Below are positions 13,520-19,693 of a stretch of 20,204 nucleotides of DNA, piece by piece. Source of the DNA: DASQVO01 sp035640715. Its GTDB lineage: Bacteria > Actinomycetota > Actinomycetes > Streptosporangiales > Streptosporangiaceae. The position numbers were made by a program, and so were the translations under genes. Positions within the stretch are counted from its first letter, which is position 1; every line of letters begins with the position of its first letter. The stretch spans positions 1-20,204 of the forward strand of contig DASQVO010000523.1 in NCBI GenBank assembly GCA_035640715.1, given 5' to 3'. The notes under the pieces are model-generated. The model was given only the letters and a program-made list of their open reading frames with translations. It searched no databases and was not told the DNA's origin.

Positions 13520-14347
13520 ATGACTGTCCCCACCTCCGCGCCCGCATCCCGGACCTTCGACCTGAGAGACGGGCTGACCGTCACCGTCACCCAGCAGGGC
13601 GACGCCACCGCGGCCGGCGGCACCGGTGTGCTGTTGCTGCACGGCGCCGGCGGACCGCTCACCGTCGCCGGCTTCGGCGCCGCACTGGCCGAGGACACCT
13701 ACGTGATCACCCCGGTCCATCCCGGTTTTGACGGCCAGCCCCGGCCGGACTGGACCGACCGGGTCAGCGACCTCGCCTCGGCCTATCTGGACCTCTTGGA
13801 CATCCTCGACCTGCGGCAAGTCCTGGTCATCGGCAGCTCGATGGGCGGCTGGGTCGCGGCTGAGATGGCGCTCCGGGACAACCACCGGCGAATCGGCGGA
13901 CTGGTGCTGCTCAACGCGGCAGGCATCCAGGCCGGCGGCCAGGAAATCGCCGACATCACCTCGCTCACCCCGGCCGAACTGGGCCGGCTTTCCTTCTACA
14001 ACCCCGCGTTCCGTCCCGACCTGTCCGCGCTGAACGAGCAGCAACTGGCCGCGGTGGCGGCCAACCAGCGGACCCTGGCGGTCTACGCGGCCGATCCGTA
14101 CCTGCACGACCCCAAGCTGCGCCGCCGGCTGCACCGGGTCACCGTGCCGGTGCTGGTCGCCTGGGGCGAGGAGGACGGCGTCATCCCGGTCGACTACGGC
14201 CGCGCCTACGCCGAGTCGTTCCCCAACGGCCGCTTCGAGCTCATTCCCGAGGCCGGGCACCTGCCGCACCTCGAGCAGGCCGCCCGCACCCTGGAACTCG
14301 TCCGGAACTTCGCGGACAGCGAGGTCGCCCGCCCCGTCGCCGGCTGA
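13520..14347 (+). CDS. Alpha/beta hydrolase
   Basis: This 275-residue alpha/beta hydrolase has the oxyanion-loop motif HGAGG at 41-45, the nucleophile elbow GSSMG with Ser107, the acid Asp219 in WGEEDGVIP and the catalytic His247 in EAGHLPH, so the Ser-Asp-His triad is complete. The cap region lies between about 130 and 200. The enzyme should cleave an ester, lactone or C-C bond; the substrate is not deducible. ATG 13520 is preceded by AGAAGGAAA at an appropriate distance. It is co-directional with the small membrane gene at 13065, and both are likely controlled by the divergent TetR repressor, which suggests a stress or detoxification role by analogy with similar TetR-hydrolase pairs. Confidence 0.93.
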   Translation: MTVPTSAPASRTFDLRDGLTVTVTQQGDATAAGGTGVLLLHGAGGPLTVAGFGAALAEDTYVITPVHPGFDGQPRPDWTDRVSDLASAYLDLLDILDLRQVLVIGSSMGGWVAAEMALRDNHRRIGGLVLLNAAGIQAGGQEIADITSLTPAELGRLSFYNPAFRPDLSALNEQQLAAVAANQRTLAVYAADPYLHDPKLRRRLHRVTVPVLVAWGEEDGVIPVDYGRAYAESFPNGRFELIPEAGHLPHLEQAARTLELVRNFADSEVARPVAG

Positions 14348-14383
14348 CCGCGGCTGTGCCCCGCACTCGCCACGGGCACCCGC

Positions 14384-14668
14384 ATTGGCCGCTTGGCAGC
14401 CTGTGACGAAACCGGCCGATGCCGACGGCGGGATCCCCAGCCGCTCCTTCAGCCAGGCGTCGGCGGCAGCCTCGGCTGCGATAGCTGCCGGCGACGTGAC
14501 GGCGTTGGTCGCGATCTGGTCCCAACCGGCGGCGAGGATGTCGGCCGCGGTTGCCACCGGCAACGCGCCGCCGACTACGAACCCGAAGTATCGCGGGCCA
14601 GCGCTTGCCACCAGGCCGGGCTCGGCCACAGCGACCAGGTCCGCCAGCACCTGCTCCGGCGCCTTCAC
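14384..14668 (-). pseudogene. Group II PLP-dependent decarboxylase, internal fragment
   Basis: The minus strand reads APEQVLADLVAVAEPGLVAS, AGPRYFGFVVGGALPVATAA, DILAAGWDQIATNAVTSPAA and SASAGFVTGCQAAN. This matches the early part of aromatic-amino-acid/glutamate-type pyridoxal-phosphate decarboxylases, ending just at the GA(Q)AAN cofactor-pocket motif. Roughly 95 residues of a protein of about 450-480 remain. Both ends are broken: the 3' side abuts the alpha/beta hydrolase stop region, and the 5' side abuts an oppositely oriented acetyltransferase fragment. The PLP lysine region is absent, so it cannot be active. Confidence 0.8.
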
Positions 14669-14672
14669 GGCG

Positions 14673-14870
14673 CTCTTTACCATCGCGACCCTTCCGGCCT
14701 ACCGCGGCCGCGGATACGGCACTGCAATGACCGCCCGCATTGTGGCTGACGGCCTCGCCGGCGGGGCGAAATGGTCATGGCTGCAATCAAGCCCGGCCGG
14801 TTACACGACCTATGATCGGCTCGGCTTCCGGACCGTTGAGTCCTGGCCGTGCTGGCTCAGCACAACCTGA
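14673..14870 (+). pseudogene. GNAT acetyltransferase, C-terminal fragment
   Basis: The plus strand reads LFTIATLPAYRGRGYGTAMT, then ARIVADGLAGGAKWSWLQSS and YDRLGFRTVESWPCW before the stop at 14868-14870. RGRGYGT is the acetyl-CoA pyrophosphate-binding loop (Q/RxxGxG/A) and YDRLGFR the final GNAT strand-helix. Only the C-terminal 65 residues of a GNAT domain are present. The N-terminal side meets the PLP-decarboxylase fragment within five bases, so this is a rearrangement junction. No start codon or ribosome-binding site serves it. Confidence 0.8.
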
Positions 14871-14979
14871 GCAACTCACATCTTCGGCGTTCACATCGGT
14901 CAACTGCCGACGGGCCAGCACCGTCTGATGCCACTGCTCAGCTCACGCTCAGCTCCATCATCCTCCCCACGGGGTAATT
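14871..14979. other. Short unassigned stretch between two gene fragments
   Basis: I see no gene, strong hairpin or recognisable repeat in these 109 bases. They separate the acetyltransferase fragment from the integrase fragment. Confidence 0.35.
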
Positions 14980-15336
14980 TCAGCGGCTGCCGAGCGCGTG
15001 GACCTGGTCGTGAGTGAGGTAGACGTAATCGCGGCGCTTCGGCCGGGGCAGGCCCAGGCCGCGCGCGGGATTGGTGCGGATGCGCCCGCTACGTACCGCG
15101 TGATCCAGCGCGGCCGACGTGACGAAGACGGACTGCCGGATAGCGGACGGGCCGAGTTCAGCTACGGACAGTTTGGCGACCCATTGGGTCAGGCCCTCGA
15201 AGGTGACCTTGGCCAGCGGCACAGTGCGCCAGGTCGGCAAGATGTGCAGGTGCATCAGCGATTGGTACTGGTGCCGGGTCTTGGGCTTCAGGTCGGCGCG
15301 TGATTCCAGCCAGGCCAGCGCGTATTCGCGGCCGTC
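14980..15336 (-). pseudogene. Tyrosine recombinase (integrase), N-terminal/core-binding remnant
   Basis: The minus strand reads REYALAWLESRADLKPKTRH, QYQSLMHLHILPTWRTVPLA, VTFEGLTQWVAKLSVAELGP and then AALDHAVRSGRIRTNPARGL, GLPRPKRRDYVYLTHDQVHAL. This is the SAM-like core-binding domain of an actinobacterial phage-type integrase up to the first residues of the catalytic domain (YLTHDQVHAL), after which it breaks off at GSR and a stop. None of the catalytic Arg-His-Arg-Tyr residues are included. On the 5' side it runs into antisense sequence of a regulator fragment near 15334. Together with the C-terminal remnant at 6353-6466, the window holds two unconnected integrase pieces. Confidence 0.83.
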
Positions 15337-15795
15337 GCCCTGGCCGACGCTCTCCGCATCTCGCTCGCCCAGCTCGCTGGGCAAGTCACATACGACCTAG
15401 ATCTTTCAGGTACCTGGTGGTGCGCCTGGCAGACTTGGAAAGACGGCGCGCCCCGCGTCGACGTACACCGCCTCGAAGTGCACCAACGCGGTGAACTGCT
15501 GCAACTCGACGCCGAGCGTGCACTACCTATAGCAGAAGGCAGCTATGCGTGGCGCGGCGGGCTTCGGCTGTGGGACAACGAAGCGCTCATCGGCTGGTAT
15601 CGCTCCACCGACGCCGCCGTCCGCTCCAAGGGCTCCCTGTACCTGGCCCTTCACCCGCATGGCACGCACGCATGGGGCCGGTGGGTTGGCATGAGCTACG
15701 ACGGAGCAGTCATCACCGGATGGGGCGCCATCGCCCGCACTGAAGTCGAAGCCGGGAAAGTCGTTCATGACCTGATCGACTCGGGAAAGTCCTGA
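15334..15795 (+). pseudogene. XRE-type regulator, 5'-truncated (effector domain retained)
   Basis: The frame open from 15304 becomes family-like at about 15334: VALADALRISLAQLAGQVTY resembles the last helix of an XRE domain plus linker. It continues DLDLSGTWWCAWQTWKDGAP, GSYAWRGGLRLWDNEALIGW, VRSKGSLYLALHPHGTHAWG and RWVGMSYDGAVITGWGAIAR. This C-terminal domain usually follows a helix-turn-helix in actinobacterial regulators. Here the DNA-recognition helices are lost at the junction with the integrase fragment. A protein of 105 residues could start at GTG 15478, but that would cut into the domain. It lies three bases upstream of a VOC gene, so it may still head an operon with VOC and hicAB. 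Confidence 0.7.
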
Positions 15796-15798
15796 GCG

Positions 15799-16224
15799 AT
15801 GCATCGCAGCCGTCTGTGTCACTTCGTCGTTGACGTCTCTGACCTTGATCAGGGCGTCTCGTTCTGGTCCACCGCGCTCGACGCTGCCGAGGAACCCCTA
15901 TCGGAGAACAGTCGCCAGGTCTACCGGCGGCTCCGGCTTCCGGACTCCGAGATCCGGGTCCTTCTCCAGAAGACCAGCGACAAGAAGACCTCCAAAGAGC
16001 GCATGCACCTCGATCTAGAGACCGACGATGTGGGGGCCGAGGTGAAGCGTCTCGAAGCACTCGGTGCCACCCGATGGGATCATCAGCAAGAACGAGGCTT
16101 CGACTTCTGGGTCATGCGTGACCCATGGGGCAACGAATTCTGTGTACTCCAGCCCGAGTTTCCCGAACTCTTGGCCCAGCGAAAGCCGTGGAACGATGAG
16201 CCGCCGATCGGTCAACCGGAGTAG
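15799..16224 (+). CDS. VOC family (glyoxalase-like) protein
   Basis: This 141-residue single-domain glyoxalase/bleomycin-resistance-fold protein contains LCHFVVDVSDLDQGVSFWST at 6-25, HLDLETDDVGAEVKRLEALG and DFWVMRDPWGNEFCVLQPEF. The HFVVDV strand, the HLDLE ligand strand and the terminal DPWGNEFCVLQP are typical of actinobacterial glyoxalase_6-type VOC proteins. It is distinct from the VOC protein at 10739. Start ATG 15799 is three bases after the regulator-fragment stop; its own stop lies nine bases before hicA. The substrate is unknown. The compact spacing suggests co-transcription with the TA genes downstream before the IS insertion. Confidence 0.9.
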   Translation: MHRSRLCHFVVDVSDLDQGVSFWSTALDAAEEPLSENSRQVYRRLRLPDSEIRVLLQKTSDKKTSKERMHLDLETDDVGAEVKRLEALGATRWDHQQERGFDFWVMRDPWGNEFCVLQPEFPELLAQRKPWNDEPPIGQPE

Positions 16225-16270
16225 CCGCAGCGAATGCCACTGAAGGTCAGCGAGATAATCAAAGTGATCG

Positions 16271-16278
16271 AAGCTGAC
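16271..16278. repeat. Left target-site duplication of the IS256-family element
   Basis: AAGCTGAC at 16271-16278 is repeated at 17709-17716, flanking the IS. The G that follows each copy makes 8 or 9 bp possible; 8 bp is chosen because both IS ends then begin with GAGC. Confidence 0.85.
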
Positions 16279-17708
16279 GAGCTATTGTCAAGACCTGTGG
16301 ATCAAGATCTTTAAGCGGCTTGTGGCTGGCCTTCCTCGCCAGGTCGTTCGACGAGTTTGCCGTTGATGAAGGTGGCTCCGGCGCGGACCAGGGCGACGAG
16401 GTGGGGTGCGTTTACGGCGCGCCAGCGGTCTTGCGCTGATTCGATCAGCTTGAATGCCATGGCCAGCCCGGCCGCCCGTGAGCCCGGCCCCTTGGTGACC
16501 TTGGTCCGGTGCCTGACCGTGGCGAAGGTCGACTCGATCGGGTTCGTGGTGCGCAGGTGCACCCAGTGCTCCGCAGGGTAGTCGTAGAAGGCCAGCAGCT
16601 CGTCTGCATCGTCGGTGATCTTCGCGGCGGCCTTGGGGAACTTGGCCCCGTAGGCGGCGCCGAAGGCCTTCACCGCGGCCAGGGCGTGGTCCTTATCCTC
16701 GGCGCCCCAGATCTCCGCCAGGGCCTTCTTTGCCCCGGGGTGCGCGGACTTCGGCAGTGCAGCAAGGACGTTCGCGGTCTTGTGGAACCAGCACCGGCCC
16801 TCCCTGGCCTGGGGGAAGACCTCCCTCAGTCCGTTCCAGAACCCCAGCGCCCCGTCGCCGGCTGCCAGCACCGGGGCGCGCATGCCGCGGCGGGCGCAGT
16901 CCCGCAGCAGGTCCGCCCACGACTCCGCGGACTCCCGGTAGCCATCAGCCAGGGCGATGAGCTCCTTGCGGCCATCAGCGCGCACGCCGATCATCACCAG
17001 CAGGCACAGCTTGTGCTCCTCGAGGCGGATGTTCACATGGATCCCGTCCGCCCATAGGTAGACGTAATCTGCGCCGGACAGGTCCCGCTCCGCGAAGGCC
17101 CGCTGCTCCGCCTTCCAGGTCTCGGTCAGCCGGGTGATCACCGCGGGCGACAGGCCCGCCGCCGAGCCCAGGAACTGGCCCAGGGCGGGCACGAAGTCCC
17201 CGGATGACAGGCCGTGCAGGTACAGCAGCGGCAGCACCTCGGTGATCTTCGGGGTCTTCCGGCACCACGGCGGCAGGATCGCCGAGGAGAACCGCTTCCG
17301 CTCCCGGTGGCCGGATCGGTGCGCTTGTCGTTGACCCTTGGCGCGGTCACCTCCACCGCGCCCGCGCTGGTCAGCACCTCCCGCGGCTGGTGATAGCCGT
17401 TGCGCACGACCAGGCGGCGGCCGTTCTCATCCCGCTCGGCGGCATGCGCCGCGATGTAGGCGTCCACCTCCGCCTGCAGCGCCTCGGCCAGCATCCGCCG
17501 GGCGCCCTCCCGCACGATCTCATCGATCAGCGACGGCGAGCCATTCTTCCCGCCTTCCTCGTGGCCTGAACCCTCGCCAGGGACTACGGTGAGCATCGGG
17601 TTGTACCTTCCCGGCCGGCGCGGCAACGCCGGTCATTGCTTGAGACTCCACTCGGTCACCGGGAAGGTACACCCCTCCCGGCCGATCCACAGGTCTCAAG
17701 CATTGCTC
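16279..17708. mobile_element. IS256-family insertion sequence, 1,430 bp
   Basis: The ends are imperfect inverted repeats of about 25 bp. Left begins GAGC and contains AGACCTGTGGATC at 16291-16303; right contains the exact reverse complement at 17684-17696 and ends GCTC. It is flanked by an 8-bp target duplication (16271-16278 and 17709-17716) inside hicA and carries one transposase gene on the minus strand. A second inverted repeat, TGTACCTTCCCGG (17602-17614) and CCGGGAAGGTACA (17659-17671), lies in the transposase leader. Confidence 0.88.
16311..17596 (-). CDS. IS256-family (Mutator-type) transposase, with a one-base frameshift
   Basis: The N-terminal part from ATG 17596 reads SLIDEIVREGARRMLAEALQ, then VDAYIAAHAAERDENGRRLV, RNGYHQPREVLTSAGAVEV and RVNDKRTDPATG. 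A missing G in the run at 17302-17306 then shifts the frame; a one-base correction gives ERKRF-type sequence leading into TEVLPLLYLHGLSSGDFVPA at the conserved position. The C-terminal part has the catalytic acids: Asp in YLWADGIHVN, Asp in LAAGDGALGFW and Glu in TTNPIESTFATVRHRT. Together these make a full-length IS256 transposase of about 425-430 residues with an intact DDE triad. As written, only the second frame (16311-17237) carries the catalytic domain. The frameshift could be a sequencing error, in which case the element is active. Confidence 0.88.
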
Positions 17709-17871
17709 AAGCTGACGGCTGGTACCTCGTCGCGACCAGAGGCAGCCACCGGCAGTACAAGCACCCGGATAAGCGGGGGCGCGTCACCGTGGCGGGCAAG
17801 CCAAGCGACACTTTGCACCCGCGCACCGAGCGGAGCATCCTGAGACAAGCACAGCTTGAACGGAGGCCACG

Positions 17872-18090
17872 ATGAGCCAGTATGTCGTCATCATCGAGCG
17901 TGACGAGGCGGGCGGGTACAGCGCGTGGGCTCCGGACCTGCCCGGAGTAGTCGCGGCAGCTCCGTCCTACGACGAGGTTCTGAAGCTGATGCGTGAAGCC
18001 GTGGAGTTCCACCTGGAAGGGCTCCGCGAGGACGGCGAGCCGATCCCAGCGCCAGCCGCCGTGGGCGCGGAGACCATCATCGCGGCCTGA
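17872..18090 (+). CDS. hicB: HicB-type antitoxin
   Basis: This 72-residue HicB has the partial RNase-H-like fold: YVVIIERDEAGGYSAWAPDL at about 4-23, PGVVAAAPSYDEVLKLMREA at 24-43 and VEFHLEGLREDGEPIPAP. It starts with ATGA overlapping the hicA stop and ends at 18088-18090. HicB binds HicA and blocks its RNase site; longer homologues also bind the promoter through a C-terminal DNA-binding domain, which is absent here. With hicA split by the IS it is an orphan antitoxin. Transcription from upstream must now cross the IS, whose transposase reads the opposite way, so its expression would depend on a promoter in the IS right end or in the 3' part of hicA. Confidence 0.92.
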   Translation: MSQYVVIIERDEAGGYSAWAPDLPGVVAAAPSYDEVLKLMREAVEFHLEGLREDGEPIPAPAAVGAETIIAA

Positions 18091-18150
18091 CTGGCCGGAC
18101 GGACCAGGGACCATGCGCCGTGCAATCAGCGGCCCTGAGCAGGGTTGTGA

Positions 18151-18186
18151 CAAGTTTCTCTGCAGCTTCAAGTTTCTCTGCAGCTT
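18151..18186 (+). repeat. Tandem duplication of an 18-bp unit
   Basis: CAAGTTTCTCTGCAGCTT occurs back to back at 18151-18168 and 18169-18186, followed by CAAG (the start of a third unit). It lies 60 bp after hicB in gene-free DNA. Confidence 0.8.
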
Positions 18187-18299
18187 CAAGGGCGCACCTT
18201 CGGCGCGCCGGGCCTGACGGCCTGGACGTGGCTATGCGCACAGGCGCGAGCAACCGGGGGAGAAGAGCGGCCAAGGTGACCGGCCGTGGGCGGCTGAGG

Positions 18300-18404
18300 T
18301 TCACCCGGGGGACGCGCCGTCGCGGGGCGGCAGCTTCGCCGCGTCCTCCGGACGGAAGCCCTGCGGACGCGGCGAAGCTGCCGCGCTCGGCGTCCCCGGT
18401 GACC
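18300..18404. repeat. Long palindrome with an 18-bp perfect core stem
   Basis: GGCAGCTTCGCCGCGTCC at 18329-18346 is perfectly mirrored at 18365-18382 across an 18-base loop. The outer arms extend it imperfectly: TCACCCGGGGGACG near 18301 pairs with CGTCCCCGGTGA near 18391-18402. The whole structure is about 105 bp and lies in the 660-bp gene-free stretch after hicB. Confidence 0.8.
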
Positions 18405-18555
18405 GGCCGCATGCGGTCCCCGCCGTTACGTCCCCCGGTGCCGCGCCCGCGAAAGCTGGCCCGGCCGTCACCCTCGCGCCAGGTGCGCTGATCGCCGCGA
18501 AAAGTCGCAGCACCGGGCCGGAACGCCGCGCATTGTCCGGGCCGCCCCCTCCACC

Positions 18556-18621
18556 CGCAAGGGCACCTGAAGATCCTTTCTAACCGCTCCGCAGAAAGGA
18601 TCTTCAGGACCCACCCTTGCG
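18556..18621. terminator. Strong stem-loop: 16-bp perfect stem plus 8-bp outer stem
   Basis: CCTGAAGATCCTTTCT at 18566-18581 pairs perfectly with 18593-18608 across an 11-base loop. Outside a small internal bulge, CGCAAGGG (18556-18563) pairs with CCCTTGCG (18614-18621). The inner stem is AT-richer than its surroundings. It could act as a bidirectional terminator after hicB and after the minus-strand acetyltransferase, or be part of a dispersed palindromic repeat. There is no U-tract on either strand. Confidence 0.6.
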
Positions 18622-18749
18622 CGCGGAGCCTCTGCCGACCCTGCGGGCCTGACGGCGAGGGCCAGGCCGGAGGCCAGGCCCGGTAGGCGCGCGGCGAACC
18701 TCCGAGATGGGCACATTCAGGAGACGGGGCAGCAGTCGAGGGGATGGAC

Positions 18750-19113
18750 TTAAGGCAATGGCCTCCGGTATCTCACCTGGGTTACAGGGAAGCCGCCTTT
18801 TTCATCTTGCTTTGCTGCCCCATCGGCAGACCAGCCACCCGCTTCATAGAAGCGACGCGCTCGGGCATTAGAATCAAGCACCCCATAGAGTCACCTGATC
18901 AAAGCCTGCTTCAATAAGACGCCCAAGCGCAGCGTTCATGAGCTGTTTGCCGATCCCTTTGCCCCAGGCGGCAGGCACTAGGTACATCGCATGGATCTCC
19001 CCGACTCGCTTTGGATCTGCGTCGCCATCGCGAGTCGGACAGTAACTAATGAAACCAAGTAGGCTCCCGTCAGCGTCGGCAAGCAGAGTCCCGCCACGGG
19101 ACCACACCCACAC
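18750..19113 (-). pseudogene. GNAT family acetyltransferase, 5'-truncated and with a one-base frameshift
   Basis: The minus strand reads TLLADADGSLLGFISYCPTR, DGDADPKRVGEIHAMYLVPA, AWGKGIGKQLMNAALGRLIE and AGFDQVTLW. WGKGIGKQLM is the acetyl-CoA-binding motif A. One extra G in GGGG near 18882 causes a premature stop at 18874; removing it gives LWVLDSNARARRFYEAGGW, the standard GNAT motif B, and a stop at 18750-18752. The N-terminus is missing: sequence upstream of about 19105 belongs to another, plus-strand fragment. The indel may be a sequencing error, but the missing start is a real junction. The substrate is unknown. Confidence 0.75.
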
Positions 19114-19300
19114 CTACGTCCTGACCCCTGAAGGCACGCGCATCGCGATCTTCTACACCAAGCTCTGCAACCGCCTGCTCAGACCCCTGGCCGCCGCCGA
19201 CCAGCCGCAAGCCCCGCCCGCGCTACGCCAGGCCCTGGCCGTGATCGATCATCATGTCGATGACTACATCGCCCGAGCGCGACTCAAGCCTGCGGCTTGA
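19098..19300 (+). pseudogene. C-terminal fragment of an unrecognised, possibly winged-helix protein
   Basis: The plus strand reads DHTHTYVLTPEGTRIAIFYT, then KLCNRLLRPLAAADQPQAPP, ALRQALAVIDHHVDDYIARA and RLKPAA before the stop at 19298-19300. The YVLTPEGTRIAIFYTK block looks like the wing and last helix of a winged-helix domain followed by two helices. I have a weak recollection of this tail in conserved actinobacterial proteins but cannot name a family. The upstream sequence in this frame is antisense to the acetyltransferase fragment, so the 5' part is lost at the same junction near 19100. Confidence 0.5.
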
Positions 19301-19409
19301 AAACATGACTTTCGTGTTCAGAATCCCGGACCCAAAGCTCTAGGCCGTCATCGGCGGGTGTCCTGTCAAGCTCGATGAGGTAGTCACGCACGTAAAGCGT
19401 CAGGTGGGA
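19301..19409. other. Short unassigned stretch
   Basis: I see no gene or clear structural element in these 109 bases between two gene remnants. Confidence 0.35.
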
Positions 19410-19599
19410 CTAGACAATGCGCCGGCGACCGGTCGGTTGGTGACGCAGGCGCGCTTCGGCGGCGGCTCGCTTGGCCTGGGTCTCGTTGATCCAGGAGGTG
19501 ACGATCTCCGGACTGGACCCGCCGCCGCCCGCCCGCCTCAAGCGCGGCCCGGTGCTGGCGCAGGCTTGCTTCGCAGTCGGCAATCTCTTGCCGGGCGCA
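19410..19599 (-). pseudogene. Serine recombinase (resolvase-type), C-terminal remnant with frameshift
   Basis: The minus strand reads RQEIADCEASLRQHRAALEA in one frame and PEIVTSWINETQAKRAAAEA, RLRHQPTGRRRIV and a TAG at 19410-19412 in another. The switch occurs in the G/C-repeat run at about 19523-19534. The pattern (E-I-x-x-C-x-x-x-L-x-x-x-R-x-A-L-x-A-G followed by a W-I-x-x-T-Q-A-x-R helix) matches the C-terminal coiled region of large actinobacterial serine recombinases. The catalytic resolvase domain is absent. This is a third recombinase remnant in the window, of a different class from the two integrase pieces. Confidence 0.62.
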
Positions 19600-19693
19600 C
19601 GAGCTGCCGAATCAGTTGACGCATGGCGGCCTCCCTTGTCCTGCGGCCGGCGAGGTCTTCACACTGGTTTGGGGGCTGAGCTGGGCAGATGGC

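Larger units (their letters stand above)
16234..17875 (+). pseudogene. hicA: HicA-type mRNA interferase toxin gene, split by an IS256-family insertion
   Basis: The first 15 codons (MPLKVSEIIKVIEAD, 16234-16278) are left of the insertion. After the 1,430-bp IS and the repeated target AAGCTGAC, the frame resumes exactly at 17717 with GWYLVATRGSHRQYKHP, then DKRGRVTVAGKPSDTLHPRT and RSILRQAQLERRPR, ending at 17873-17875. Removing the IS and one target copy yields a 67-residue protein, the normal size of HicA. The catalytic His lies in the RGSHRQYKHP motif, and the fold is double-stranded-RNA-binding-like. HicA toxins cleave mRNA and are neutralised by HicB. The stop overlaps the hicB start by four bases. 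With the IS in place no toxin can be made. Confidence 0.88.
18091..18749. other. Gene-free, palindrome-rich stretch
   Basis: Apart from the tandem 18-bp duplication and the two long palindromes listed separately, I find no convincing coding sequence in these 659 bases. The open frames here are GC-rich shadows of the palindromes. Confidence 0.45.

Noticed and set aside
12704..14347. Upstream extension of the alpha/beta hydrolase frame
   Set aside because: The extension is antisense to the TetR gene. The true start is ATG 13520, which has a good ribosome-binding site.
13208..14683. 491-codon minus-strand open frame
   Set aside because: Only its first 95 codons (PLP-decarboxylase fragment) are real; the rest is antisense to the alpha/beta hydrolase and membrane gene.
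18091..18749. Palindromes considered as a CRISPR array or retron-like RNA
   Set aside because: There are no regularly spaced repeats with unique spacers, and no cas or reverse transcriptase gene in the window.
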